A stretch of DNA of 64,000 nt from Stylonectria norvegica (GCA_014621405.1 JAANBC010000072.1:30432-94431), one strand, 5' to 3'. Numbered from the stretch's first letter, positions 11,150 through 23,700 are shown. Notes: generated from the sequence alone by a model not told the origin. A program made the numbers and translations.

Positions 11150-13176
11150 TCACTCCATCATGGTCACATCTTCCGATACAGTATAGTCCGCTTCTGTCTT
11201 GCTCCTCACTTCCACTTCACTAACGCCGGGCGCCAGTTCCGTCAGCGTCATGGTACCATCTTCTCGATCCACCTCGAAGACGCACTGCACTCTGATTAGT
11301 TGCGAAAAACGCTTCGGCCAGGTGATTGACTTACAAGATCAGTAATGATGGTGCTGACGACTCGAGCTCCGGTCAACGGGAGGCTGCAATTTTGCACGAT
11401 CTTGGACGATCCATCCTTGGCGACGTGGTCGGTAGCGACAACGATCTTCGTGCTATCCGGGTTGGCAACCAAGTCCATGGCGCCGCCCATTCCCTTGAAG
11501 ACCTTTCCGGGAATCATGTAATTTGCCAAATCACCTGAAGCGCTGACTTGGAGAGCCTGTCGTTCATTAACAATGTTAGCTCTTCTCAACCTTTCCGGGG
11601 GGTTGTGTACATACCCCGAGAATGGAAACGTCGACATGTCCGCCGCGAATCATACCAAACGACTCTGAGGAGTCAAAACAAGACGCCCCTGGAATAAGAG
11701 TAACGGTTTCCTTGCCCGCATTAACGATATCGCTAGAGGGGCGAGTCAGCCTTGAACAAGTCAGATGGAAATTCCATCTGGGGACTCACGGGTCAACCTG
11801 TTCCTTGGTAGGATACGCGCCCATTCCAAGGATACCATTCTCCGACTGAATCCAAACTTTTCTCCCTTGCGGTAAGAACGAAACCGCCAAAGTAGGTATC
11901 CCTGCCTGTAAGTCAGCCCAGGCTCACCAAGGATGAAATGATTGTACTCACCAACTCCCAGGTTCACATAGAAGCCTTCTTTCAGTTCCTTTGCAGCTCT
12001 CCGAGCAATCCGCTCGCGTCGAATTGTTGCATCTGTCTTGGTCACTTTCTTTGCTCCGTCTTTCGCCCCGTCTTCCTTAAGTCTCAATAGCTCAATCTGC
12101 TTCTCCGCCGTCGCCGGCACGATACGGTCGACATAAATCCCGGGCAAATCTACGTCATTGGGATCAATTGATCCGATTGCGACAATGTTTTCGGCTTCGA
12201 CAATGGTGAGTTTGGCTGCTTTGGCCATAAGAGGTGCGAATGCCTTCGTAGTGTACCTTTTCGTCAGACAGCTGGCGTTAGTATTCAACCCCCATTTCGA
12301 GGAGAGAAGACATCTTAGCTGACCTAAAAACGCAGTTTCCTGCCTCGTCCACCTTCCAGGCTCTGAGTATTGCGACGTCTCCGGTCAAAGCGGTTTCCAT
12401 GAGGAACGTCTTTCCGTCAAACTCGCGAGTTTCCCTTTTCCGGCCTCGTTCAACCACTCCGCCTGTGGAGTCCAGTCGCACGGCGATTGCTCCATCTTGA
12501 ATGCGGGTATCTTGCTACGTCAGTTTTACTTCGTGACACGTTCGATCGGAAGACTGCTTCAGGCTGTGACATACGAGCACCAGTGGGGGTAAAAAAGGCC
12601 GGTATTCCAGCTCCTCCAGCTCGGATCCTCTCCGCCAGTGTTCCTTGAGGACATAATTCAATTGCCACCTCGCCTGCAAGGTACTTTTTTTCCAAGACCT
12701 TATTGTTTCCGAGGTATGATAAAATCAGACGGTTGACCTGGCCTGCGCTCGTAAGAGTTGCTAGTCCGCCTCTTCCCTCTTGTCCAGCATTATTCGATAC
12801 GGCCGTAAGGGAATGAAGTGAACCAGCACCTCTCCGGTGGAGAGCATTTATTATTGTGTCTAGAGCTCTTCGTTAGAAGGTAGTCTCGAGGTAGGTGTAA
12901 TGGAAGATGCTTGCCTGCAATGCCGCACAATCCAAATCCTGCGCTTAAAATGGTAGATCCGCTTCGAACGTCCGCAACAGCGGCATCGGCGTTCTTGAAC
13001 AGCTTCGATTGACCTCTTTTACCCAGTACCGATACCTCCGACGTGAATGAACGGCGGCTTGATAGCCTCGGTTGGCCATCTCGTATCGTGATGCTGCACG
13101 CCCATCTCGACGTCTTGAATAGCAGGCAAGGGCGAATCTGAAAGGACGACACGGCCATCTTTTGAAGTGACGGCAT
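11150..13176 (-). CDS. Succinyl-CoA:3-ketoacid CoA transferase, mitochondrial (SCOT)
   Basis: This enzyme moves CoA from succinyl-CoA to acetoacetate and related ketoacids in the mitochondrial matrix. The N-terminus is Arg/Ser-rich (QPRLSSRRSFTSEVSVLGKR), fitting a presequence; the start is ATG 13176 or a second Met at 13158. The alpha part shows ADAAVADVRSGSTILSAGFG, NNAGQEGRGGLATL and GTLAERIRAGGAGIPAFFTP. The beta part shows EGFYVNLGVGIPTL and IQSENGILGMGAYP, whose Glu in ENG is the catalytic residue of the family, and ends CVFEVDREDGTMTLTEL. About 515 residues, usual length. There are seven introns by eye. The first (12860-12914) begins GCAAGC instead of GT; reading GC-AG is the only choice I found that keeps the conserved GLCGIADTIINAL. 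Acetoacetate is also a product of homogentisate breakdown, so there may be a metabolic link to the 41-54 kb cluster, but not a physical one. Confidence 0.93.
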
Positions 13177-14065
13177 TAAAATACTGTGAGCGCTGGACGA
13201 ATATAATAATGAGGCATGGATTTCTAGACATTAAATCAAGGACAAACGGTATTGAAAGTTGAAGTTCGATATTCGGGGCTTCTTTTGAATGCCGATCCAG
13301 GTAACACAAGGTGGAAGTAAAAGTGGTTCTCCATGGTCCACCACCGCCACCTACGCAAGGTGCGAACTGTGCACTATTGAATGTATTCCTGCGATGACCT
13401 GAGATTGATAGGCAAGCTCTTGAACGAAGGATTCATAGCCGAGGTCTATGGATCCATGCTTAAGCTGATCGGGGATACAAAATGTCAACCGGGTGCTGAA
13501 GCGGGTGGACAATGTGGAGTTTAGAAACGCGAGATATGTCCAGCCCCTAAGCAGATCTGCTTGCGATGCTTCTAGAAAATCTATGTACCCACCGCCAACA
13601 GTAGAAGACTAGAAGTCAGCGAATATTGAGCATAATACGCAACTGAACGGAAAAACAATTTTGTTCATACTCAAATTGCAACGACATATGAAAACTAGTA
13701 AGGGAGATCTATTAAATAATATGAAGGACTGGTGTCATTTGAATTTGAATGTGGTAGGGCATGCATGTCTATTGCTAGTAGATGGCACGCTGATAGATGA
13801 TGTGCTTGATGGTGAGGCAGTGGAATTATATCAACCTTGGTCGTAATCTATGTATAAGATACTATAGCTTGACAGTCTCCTAAAAATGAAGTCAATAGAG
13901 CTTAAGAAGCCTTTTAATCCGTTTCTCATATGATTTTGTGACAGAAACGATATCATAAAGATAGAAATTGACAGCAAAGGGTATTTCTCATTTGCTATGA
14001 TGCTATTAATAAGGTCTTAGTATATTCTATCTATATGACAAGGCAATCTGACGCTAATCCACAAA
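13177..14065. other. Intergenic stretch
   Basis: It contains the promoter of the CoA transferase gene on the left and the 3' side of the permease on the right. A 61-codon open frame at 13661-13846 is not recognised and is probably chance. The right half is moderately AT-rich. Confidence 0.5.
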
Positions 14066-15806
14066 TCATTCGATATGCTCGGCATTGGCTGTGGAGCCAA
14101 GGGGCCTCTTGAAGAAGGCATTCCTGTCCCAACCGTCGATATCGTCGACGACAATCTCCCGAACAAGCTCGTACTTGCCAAAGTAGGGCAAAATCTTAGC
14201 CCAAACAACCCAGTAGACACCGCCAGCAAAGATGATGCCAAAGCCAACGACGCAGTGAATCCAATATGGCAGGCTTTCGTAGATGTTCTGGCCCTCCTCC
14301 GGGGGCACGAAGGGGGCAATGACGAGGTAAATGTTGCTGAGCAAGAAAAAGACGGTAACGGGCAAGGTCGCGTTGATTGGAGGGTGCCAGTTCCACTTTG
14401 ATCGGTGAAGGTAAAGGTGCACGAGAGCACCAGCCACAAAAGTGTTGACGATAGCAAGAGGATAGGAGATGAGGCTGTGAGATTCGGTTAGTATAAGGCC
14501 AATCTCTGAAAGAAGAAAATTCGGGTGAGACTTACTTGAGAATGAAGTTGTAAGCATCTCCGGGAGGGGGTGCAAGAATGACAATGACACAGATGACCCA
14601 GTGCTCGAACAGACCAGCGAGTGGAGCATTGAAAGGCTTATTGCTAGCCCACAAACGAGAGAAGGGCAGAATACCCTCACGCCCAAGTTCCTGTACAAGG
14701 CGACCCTGAGAGAAGATGACAGCCAAGACATTGCCAAAGGCTGAAAGGGCGATGAAAACGGACAGCGCACGCTCGGCAGTGCCACCAAAGACGTTGCGGA
14801 AAAGAGAGGCGGCGACGAGACGCTTAGAAGCGAGAATCTCCTCCTTGGAAACACCAGCGAAGTAGGCGATGTTGACGAGCATGTAGAGAATGGCGACGGA
14901 GCCCACAGCGAAGGGAGCAGCAACCTTGAGTGTATGCACAGGGTTCTTGGTCTCGCTCAAAGCGTAGTTGGCGTTGCTGTAACCAATGTAACTCCAAATG
15001 ACGTTGTAGAGAGCAGTCACCACACCGTATGCACTTCCAGTGGTCCCCTCGAAAGCGTTGGAGAAGTTATGAGGCTTCTCGTCGATCTTGAGGTGGCCTC
15101 CAAGGGCGATGAAACCGGCAATGATGATGATAAAGACGACGAGGATCTTTATAACACCAAGAACGTTCTGAAGACGGAGTCCCCACTTGAGAGCGGTACC
15201 GTGGATGAGGAACGCGGTGGTGACACATGCAATTCCAATTCCACGCTGGTTCCAGCGGCCAACCTCAACGTTAGCTGCGTGGAGGATGAACTCTCCGAAG
15301 ATGACTGAGTTTCCCGACGCCCAACCGAGCAGGACGACGTATCCGGTGTATAGCCCAGTCACCAGAAACTTGGGCCTCCGATACACGTACTCGAGGTAGT
15401 TCTTCTCACCACCGTTCTTGGGGATACCAGTGCCGAATTCGAGGTAAACGGCAGTTCCTGCGGCGGCGATCAAGCAGCCAACTACCCAGATGATGAGAGA
15501 AAGGCCAACGCTGCCGGAGAGAGAGAGGATGGCGGCCGGGGTGGCGTAGATTCCAGTGCCAATGATGCGGTTGAAGATAAGGAAAACGGCGGTTGGGATA
15601 CCGATTTGACGCTTAGCTTCGCGTGCGTGCTCGAGACGACCTGACCCTGCGTGTTAGTGAAGGTACATCGGTTTCCGCTCCTCTGTTCAGAAGAACATAC
15701 CAGCTTCACTGTCCGTATCCCCAGCGACTGTTGAATGATAACCATCCGCCTTTTTTTCGTGGACATCGCCGCCGCCAACAGGCGACTCGGTAGAAAGGCG
15801 TCCCAT
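14066..15806 (-). CDS. APC-family amino-acid permease, high-affinity methionine permease type (Mup1-like)
   Basis: This plasma-membrane transporter belongs to the amino acid-polyamine-organocation superfamily. ATG 15806 is chosen because MGRLSTESPVGGGDVHEKK is a typical polar cytoplasmic tail and the longer upstream frame adds only a chance hydrophobic stretch. After an intron near 15640-15700 the first helix begins with QIGIPTAVFLIFNRIIGTG, then IYATPAAIL. Further signatures are EKNYLEYVYRRPKFLVTGLY, WASGNSVIFGEFILHAANVE and SYIGYSNANYALSETKNPVH. A second intron near 14473-14534 precedes the last helices. Around 550-560 residues with about 12 helices, the family's usual size. Similarity in these blocks is to fungal methionine permeases, so methionine uptake is likely but inferred. 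Confidence 0.87.
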
Positions 15807-18302
15807 GGTGGAGGTCTCTGGGAAAGAGGATTCGAATGTGAGTAGGAGAGCAGAGAAGCAGAAGAACACAACGGGAGCTGCTTCTATGTTGAGGCCGCGA
15901 TGGATCGAGTCTTATAAGAGACCCTTCGGTGGAACAGTCCGTGTCCGAAGTATGGAACCTATGTGTAAAACAATGGTAGAACCCAGCCAAGTGGCTCCGG
16001 ATGTGGATCTGAGATGAACCGCATCAGCCTAGAAGCAAGCCATAAGCTTTTATGGGGGGACCCTCGGAAGCATTGAAGTCGCATCCTTGGCAGAGGCGAG
16101 GATTCACGATCATGTCATCGCCCTGGTCCATCGCGACAGCGTCGCAAAGCATCAAAAGCGCCGAGTAGCAACCGCACCATCATCGAAGCAAAGCTCTGCA
16201 AGGCTCTGCAGACCTCCACGCAGCGGGTTGGCGGCGTCGTTTGCGTCGTCTCAGCCGTGGAGCGTGGGCAGTAAATGTGTCAGAGTTTCGCATTTGCGGC
16301 GACTAGGCCGATGACGCGATCTCGAGCTATCACGGCATCTCCAGGGCGCCCCGCGATGAGCCCAATGGGAGTCGACGCCGCATCAGAAGCTAGTCGCCCG
16401 CCCCTCCGAACAAGCTGGAGCCTCTGGAGCCTTTTGGGGCTTTGGGGCTCATCTGACGATCCACTGCCTGGGGCCAGGGGCTTCAACATCACCATCCTCG
16501 CGGACGCCGGGCCTGATCGAAGGGTCTTGGTGGTGGCTTCATGATTCATCCACCTTCCGATTCAGTGGGCACGCGCCGTTCGACGATGCGGTTGAGAAGC
16601 CGGCTCCCGCTTTAGTGCGCGTGGGATGCGCAGAAGCTTCGAAGTCTGGAAGTTTTTGTTCCCTGGTGCCTTGCTGGTGCGGTGCCTCCAGACAAGCCTT
16701 CAAGTTGGTGGAGGATGATGGATCCCACATCTCGAGAGCCTCACACACGGCCGCTACGCACCATGCACCAGCAGGGTCCAGGGAAAACAAACTCGACCCA
16801 ACCAACTGGCTCCCGCCAGGGCCCGTCACATCCCACACCGAACTCTCAACTCCCCGTGTCGGTACTTTTGGGCCGCCAAGAGTGAACTACGCCATGATGT
16901 GATGCCCGCCGAGATGGAATATCTAGTTGCCGGGACGGAACTGAAGCTGACTGGAGTGATGTTCTTGCTTCAGCATATCTGCCTTCCCAATACGAACAAA
17001 CCTATTGTCATCTAAGCCCAGGCGAGGATGACGCGAGCGTCTAGATGCCAGTCTAGAGGGGGTGATGGTTGATGCCATGGCACTTCAACCAACTTGAAAA
17101 TTCTTCAATCCCATGCATTGAAGGGTCATACCACCAACAAACTATTGGAGATCAACACGTTCATTGCATTGTCTTACACTCCCACAAGCCGCTCACGCTC
17201 AGGCCTCCTCTCGGGTCTAGCAAAATCACCGGCATCCCGCCCAGTCTGATGCTTGGGCATCAGTCTACTCCCTTCTCAACACGAGACTAAAAGAATCCAC
17301 GGTGTAGTCCGTTGAACTCCCCGTAGGAAGGGCGAGGTTGTTCGGCCAGTGCCGGCTTCCACGAACTACTGGCTCTTGACCCTACCACGTTCGGAGTTCG
17401 GTTCATCACCCTCCCCAGTGCCATCGCCACATTCAGACAGACAGGGGAGATGGTGAAATGGGCAAAGGTACCCTTGGCTGAGATGGCCTCTTCGTATCCA
17501 TGTTCCCTCGGCAGGCAAATACCACCACAATGTGTAAGAGCATGTGAATAAAGTTACCGATCTCGAAGATCGCGTAATACCGAGTCCGAGATTACTTTAC
17601 TGGCTTCAGACAGTAACCCCCAACGGCGGTGTCTTCATCAGGGGCACTGACAGGTATGCTCCCATCCCCCCGGGTTTCTCCATGCTTCCTTGACGTTACA
17701 CGGAAGCTCTCTAGCGGAAGTTTTTGGGTCGAAAATATCACATCAGTCTCACTCTCGCGTTTGCTGAAGAAACTAGTTATTCACAGTCGCATGATTTGCG
17801 TGTAAGTTACTTTGAATGACGACAGACAAAGGTAGAGAGAACAAGAAAATTACAATATGCTGAAGGCATTAGATGTGGCTAGATAGTCAACGACAGAAGG
17901 ACAGCTGTTCAAGCTGAAAGAGCTGTAATGATAATGACGATTCTGGATTCGCCCGACAGACTACAGCTTCACGGTGCTGTTTTCAAATCTTTCACGATGT
18001 GAAACTGGTGGTTGAGCAGTTCAACAGCAACTTCCAACGAAGCTTACCCTAAACTTGCGGCATGATGTGGCTGATGGGCTCAACTGTGGCTTTGCGGCGG
18101 TAGCTCCCCACCATGTCAACGGCGACAGGGGCGTGGGTGCTAAACGCGTCGCGATCTGGATCCCAACCAAACGCGCACAGCCAGCATCATCATCATAAAC
18201 GCAACCCCCTCTTAGCAAAGCAACATAACCGCGCGCTGATATCATTGCGCTATCTTGAGGAAGGGAGCATCGAAGTTGCGCGATTGACCATCATCTAACA
18301 TC
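15807..18302. other. Long intergenic region between divergent genes
   Basis: Nearly 2.5 kb separates the permease from the chromodomain gene. The left half (about 16080-16900) is GC-rich and contains overlapping open frames of 60-99 codons on both strands, none recognised and none with a convincing splice extension. The region probably holds long leaders and promoters of both genes. No repeat or RNA gene was found. Confidence 0.45.
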
Positions 18303-19333
18303 ATGCTGCCCCCGTCGCGCCCGACCGGTACGTTCCAATTCGCAGTTCTGACATCAGCCGCTGTCCCGAAGGACCCGGGTCTACTGGGAGATCCTCAACG
18401 CATTATACGATGAGCCTGTAGCTGACGCTTCGCTCTGGATTCATAGATCCCTACGACGTTCCTATCTCGCCACACAAGCCTCCAGCCAAGTCATCAAGTG
18501 TGGAAGCCTCCAGCAGCATCGCTGTGGCCAAGGAGGTCACTAGCACGGAGACCTTTAGCGAAGGGGCCAAGGAAGTGACCAGCATAGAGGTTACAAGGGA
18601 GACCGAGAGCATAGAAGCCACGAACAACGATTCCGCAACAAGGGAAGCCGACACAGCAACGGATGATGACCCCACTCGCGACGACACTATTTCAGCCGAT
18701 GCCAGTAACGGCCCCGAGACCGAAGAGACCCAAGAGGATAACGCGCCTACTGATGATGTGAGCAAAACCAACGGATCTCGGGAGTCCGACGATACCAACG
18801 CACGCGAGGAAAAGGAGGGCGCGGAAGACGAGGTTCCGGCTGCTTCTGGTGCTGCCGCGACGCATTCCAAGCCAGCTGAAGAGTACATTGAAATGGAAAT
18901 CGACAGCCTCGAATCCCACCGTGTGGACAAAAATGCCGCGACTGTGGACTTCAAGGTTAAATGGGCCAGCGGGGAGTACTCGTGGGAGCCAGAATGGAGT
19001 CTCCAGGGCCAGGTTCCTACCATGGTTTTCGAATACTGGGACCAATTCGACAGCCGCGAGGAAGCGACAGACCTCGGCATCTTCCACGTTTTCAGGATCC
19101 TGAAGAGAACCACCTCATCCAAGGGCAACCAGTCCAAGTACCTGATTCAATGGGTTGGATATCGCCGCACCGAGGCTACCTGGGAGCCCGAGAAGAAGGT
19201 CAGGGAGATGGCGCCGATGGAACTAGATAAATTTGAGGCTAAGAACATCTCACCAAAGGAGATTGCCTTGAAGAAGCGTGCTGCTGGTGGCCGTGGTCCA
19301 GGTCGACCCAGGAAAAAGGCCAAGACGACCTAG
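18303..19333 (+). CDS. Tandem chromodomain protein with C-terminal AT-hook
   Basis: The predicted nuclear protein of about 300 residues should read chromatin. A tiny first exon (MLPPSRPT) is joined over an intron at about 18328-18446 to PYDVPISPHKPPAK; without it the main frame lacks a start near the conserved beginning. Residues 30-140 are a low-complexity acidic Ser/Thr/Glu-rich linker. Two chromodomain-like modules follow: EYIEMEIDSLESHRVDK with FKVKWASGEYSWEPEWSL, then GIFHVFRILKRT with SKYLIQWVGYRRTEATWEPE. The second keeps the aromatic positions expected for methyl-lysine binding. The C-terminus GRGPGRPRKKAKTT is an AT-hook and nuclear signal. Such proteins can join heterochromatin complexes (compare Neurospora HP1 and CDP-2), but orthology is not established here. 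Confidence 0.85.
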
Positions 19334-20227
19334 CGAGGAGTTCGGCATTCATGAACATTACGAAGATGTCGAAAATCTACCGCAAAGCTTGCGAAACTCG
19401 GAACCAAAAGCTGTACAAGCCTAGACGGATGGTAGAAGATGACAGCCCGGTATGGTCATATGGGGTTTCGAATGCGCATCCTGGCGCCATGTACCTTGAA
19501 CTTGACTGCGGCATTGAAATGAGAACCGAATGGGCCGGCATAGGCGGGGGAGTTTCTGTTTTGGCATCTTTCAACGGACAGCAGCAGCTGTTTTCGCGAT
19601 CTTTGGATTCTTGTTCATCATTGGCACTCACCCATATTACATGAAGGGCTTACGAGGGGGTTTCAACGACGTGGACGGGACTACGCATTGTAAGCTTTCA
19701 ACTTTAACAAGTACATTATTCTGCTCAGTGTGCCCGAAGTAAAAGGGTTAACGCTCGCTCGCCCTTGGTGCGCGCTTGCTACCAACTGTACCTCAGTCGT
19801 CCTTTGAATGTTGCTTGGTTGAGGTAGTAGCAAGCCACGCCACGGAGCTTGGACAACCTCGAAACTGTTGTCACTGTTGTCAAGTAAATTCGTCGTTGGT
19901 GACTCCCCAGTGAGATGGGGGCCGAACTCCCAGACATCGCCCCGATCACGACACAAGCTCACACATTGGCTTCCATTGAGACAATTCGAGAGCTGTCTCT
20001 GATTGATCTGGTGGATGATACGAACTAGCCTTTCTAATTTCACGTTATTGGGAAATGAAGTGTTTGGCATGTCGTAGCATTGATCCTTGTTTCAACAAAG
20101 TACAAATAGGAGAAGCCGTAGCAACTGTGTTTTTTGATCGATAGTCCAGACCCATGAATGGGCTTAACCTGTCCGCCAAGTGATAGTTAACGAGCAATGT
20201 CAACTTTTGTTAATTTACATGAAATAT
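19334..20227. other. Intergenic stretch
   Basis: It lies between convergent genes. Open frames of 60-129 codons occur on both strands (the longest at 19681-20070 on the minus strand), but none is recognised. It probably holds two 3' regions. Confidence 0.45.
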
Positions 20228-21296
20228 TTAGCCAGAACCGATCATGTAGATGCCGCGGGTCTGCTTCAAAATACGTTCCGCGCTGGCACCGAGACTCTTC
20301 AACACAAGCTTGAGATGACAGTTTTCTCCAGCATCACACTCGTGCTTGCACATGCCATGGGCCGCCGCACATCGATCTGCAAGGGCCGACGGGGATATGG
20401 TCGTGAAATGAACCAAGGACGGCCAAATATCAGCTTGTTCGAGGGTGTCGAAATATCCGGAAATTCGCAACCCAGTGTCGCAAACAGTAGACACAAGGTT
20501 CTTGTTTTTGCAAGGATGACATTGCTTTGCCTCCCCTGGGAGGTCTCTACCGCAGTTCCAACAGTATTGCAAACGACGGGGGTTTATGCCAGGCCGACGG
20601 CGTAGAGCTCTCTCTCGGTCACACACTTTTTGGTGTATAGCTTCCGTAAGCCGAGCCGCCTCATCCGCGAGAGCATCTGGTTAAGATGATGTTAGCACTT
20701 CCACTACACTAGTTCGGTTTATTGTTCAGCGTCGTTTTCGGGCATATCTTACCAGTGACAACCTGGGGTAGTAAAGACAGGTCTCTGTCTCCATCCCATT
20801 CTAGTTGGAAGTTGGGGCTCAAATGCTTGACTACTTCGATGGAGGTAATGTTGAAAAGGTCCGGGCGACTGAAGAGGTAAATGGCCACGAGCAGGGCTCC
20901 GCGGTCTTTCGAGCCGGTGAGATCCTTCGCGTTGCTGACCCATTGGGAGACCCAGGGTCTCAAAGTTGCACTGCACTGATATTTGTCACTCTGCTTGGCT
21001 ACGGCAACAAGCATTTGGAGGCTGAGTTTATCGTATCGCTCATCGCTGTGGTGATGAAGGATGGAAAGTAGCACATTCATGGCCGGAATGTCATCTTCGC
21101 GGAGGACGACCTCTCCTCCCTGCTTGGCATCCCGGCCTTCCTTGAATTTTGGGCCGAACAATGTCGCAAAGTATTTCGATGCGAGAGATAAGACCCTCGA
21201 AGACACTAGATATCGGGTTTCGGATCCTGAATCATCACTGCAAATAAGAGTGACGTCTCCGTCCGCGTCCAGACGGACCAACGGGACGAGAGACAT
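20228..21296 (-). CDS. BTB/POZ domain protein with Cys-rich C-terminal segment
   Basis: The start MSLVPLVRLDADGDVTLICS at ATG 21296 matches how fungal BTB proteins begin; an in-frame extension to 21491 exists but looks non-conserved. The BTB fold shows as TRYLVSSRVLSLASKYFATL, EVVLREDDIPAMNVLLSILH and MLVAVAKQSDKYQCS. An intron at about 20678-20750 (GTAAGA donor, TTAACCAG end) joins LLPQVVT to DALADEAARLTEAIHQK. The last part carries CWNCGRDLPGEAKQCHPC, a four-cysteine arrangement that could bind zinc, and more cysteines near MCKHECDAGENC. About 330 residues. BTB domains dimerise or link to Cul3 ligases; the role here is unknown. Confidence 0.8.
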
Positions 21297-21900
21297 ACCG
21301 AAAGTCGTCAAGTGGTGGATGACTTGTGGTGAGAGATTTCTGTTGTAAAACTCCTTGAAAGGTGTCAGAGGAAGGAAATGCGGATGAAAAAGAGGGAGAA
21401 GATGCTGAGTGTTTCCCAGCCGGCTGGACAGCTGGCAGGTTCGTTTGTCGACCAGCCTCGTGACCTGATTCACTGTCAGTCTGGGAGACATGAATAGCCT
21501 CGATACTGAAGGCCTGCATTACGTCAGAGGTGCGACCTGCAGAGAAAAGAGGAGAAGGTCAGGTAAAGTCAAAGCTCGTGTTGATAGGTCGGAACAAAGA
21601 ACCAAACTGTATTTCCTGCAGGCGGCTGGAGACAGACAAGATGCCGATACTAGGCAGAGACACTTATCATATCGCTTATGACAGATGAACCACTCAGAGA
21701 GTTTTGACGATGCTGAGCAACTTGGATAACGGTGCAAAATGCACATTGAGAGTGTCTTAGGCACAGGAATTACCAAGGCTGCGATTAAATCAAGTCTCTT
21801 CAAATCAAGTCAAGTCAAGTCAAGTCAAGTCAAATTGAGGATATCGCAAGTCAAGCAAGTTAAGTTAAGAGCCTCAAGCCTTGCAAGTCTTTCAAGTAAA
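21297..21900. other. Intergenic stretch bordering the AT island
   Basis: It contains the BTB gene promoter, then short unrecognised open frames and the pentamer repeat at 21805-21833. AT content rises sharply from about 21900. Confidence 0.5.
21805..21833. repeat. (TCAAG)n microsatellite
   Basis: Nearly six perfect tandem copies of TCAAG, flanked by degenerate copies up to about 21895 (CAAGTTAAG, TCAAGCC, GCAAG). It sits just before the AT-rich block. Confidence 0.9.
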
Positions 21901-23700
21901 AAGGAGGTTTTTTTAAGGAATTTTATACCCTATAGTTAGCACCTTATAATATGTCTTTTAATAGTATGGCTTCTTAATACTAAAAATACTAAGTAATCCT
22001 AACTAATAGAATTCTTTTATTTTATAGGAGTGCTCTACTTAACTAAGCTATATAACTAGCTAGTATTATAAAAATTCAGGAAGCTATTAAATCTGTGACT
22101 TTTTATTATCTTTATTACTTTTAATAGCTGCTAGTTAAGCTATGCCTGCAATAGCAAATACTCCCGCTTTAGCACTATCCCTTATATAATCTAGTGAATT
22201 AAGTGTCTTTAAGTAGCTTATTATATTACTAAGCCACTTATAAAAGAAGCACTTAATATTAAATCTGCTTTAAATATATATTAAAGGCACTAATTATATA
22301 CTAGAGTTATAGCTTTATAGCCCTATCTTGCAGAGGTCTTAGGTTATAGAGTATAGCTATATGCTTATTAAGATAAAAACCTCTATACTAAGAGGTATAA
22401 TTATATAGCTTTGCTATATTTATAATAAGAAATATAAGTTATTTGCTAAGCTATTTAATATAGTAGTAATTATATCTCTTGCGGCCTATTTAGGCATATA
22501 TTATTATATTATAGCTGGAATAGCCTTGCGGCTCAAACCTTTAGTAACTAAAGCAATACTAGCTATATCAGCCCTAGCCCTATTAAAAGCCTATATAAAG
22601 CCCAATTGCAAAGTCTTTATAACTATAGCTATAACTGCATTTAAAAAGCAGCTACTATAGTGAATTATAGAGGCGAATATGCCTCTTACTACTATTAAAT
22701 ATTTCTCTTTTTAGCAGCTAATTAAGACCTCTTTTAATATTATTAAGATTATAATTCTATATTACTATTAGACTATTAAGAATTAGCTATTAATTAAATA
22801 TTATAACTTTTAGTAATGCCTTATTAGTAATATTAATATAGCTTGCTCTAGGCTATATATCTTATTTAATATCTAGACTTTATTAAATTAATAAGTAATA
22901 CTTAGTATTAATAGTTATTTTATTAATTATAATAGTTATATAATAGAAATAAAAGGTCAGGTAAAATAAATAGTAACTTTAATTAATTTATAAGACTAAA
23001 GCTTAAAGAGTTAAGCTTCTAAAGTTGCGTTAGGGCGGGGTTCTTATAGACCTTATTATTAATTTGCTATATATATGCAGGAGATACTATATAGACTTAA
23101 ATATATATAATAATATAAGTGACTATAAACTACTAAGTTTTCCCTATTATAACTATTCCCCTCTTTATTAATTAGCGCTCTTATTAACTAGAAGTTAAGA
23201 TTATAAAAAGATATAACTTACTAGCTAATTAGTTATACTTCCCTAAGTAGTTAATAATATTTTATTTACTTATTATATATTTTTCTTATTTTTATATTCC
23301 TTTCTTTATTAATACCTCCTTCTTTTCTTAAATATTTATATTACTTATTATAATATTTATAAATAACTAATAATAACTAATCTATAATAATATAAATAGG
23401 TCTAATAGTAAATAAGGCAGCCTTAGCAAGCCTAAGGAGGAGAATATCTTTTCTCCTAATATGCCTAGCAGCTAAGAATAAAATATTCTAAAACCTTCTT
23501 ATAATAATACTAATAATAAATTATCTATTAAGAATTCTCTTTTTATTATTACTAGCACTTATTATTACTAATATAATATTCTTAAATCTTCTTACTAAGT
23601 TATTAATAATATATTACCTATTAATAATAAATTATTTATTATTATCTATACTAGCTATTATATATTTAGAGCAGTACTAACTCTATTATTAACACCTTAT
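21900..23700. repeat. AT-rich, RIP-like island
   Basis: About 1.8 kb of extremely AT-rich sequence dominated by TA, TAT and TTA steps, with all six frames broken by stops. A few less AT-rich patches remain (for example around 22480-22680). TpA excess with few CpA/TpG steps is what RIP leaves behind in Pezizomycotina. The original element, probably a transposon, can no longer be named. The borders are abrupt and normal genes lie on both sides. Confidence 0.8.

Noticed and set aside
14075..15308. Plus-strand frames of 108 and 124 codons opposite the permease
   Set aside because: They are antisense shadows of the permease coding exons.
16087..16902. GC-rich overlapping frames of 75-99 codons as genes between the permease and the chromodomain gene
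   Set aside because: Open on both strands because of GC content, no recognisable domain, no plausible introns linking them.
22480..22700. Less AT-rich patch of the RIP island as a nameable transposase
   Set aside because: All frames are broken and no catalytic motif can be read, so any family name would be a guess.
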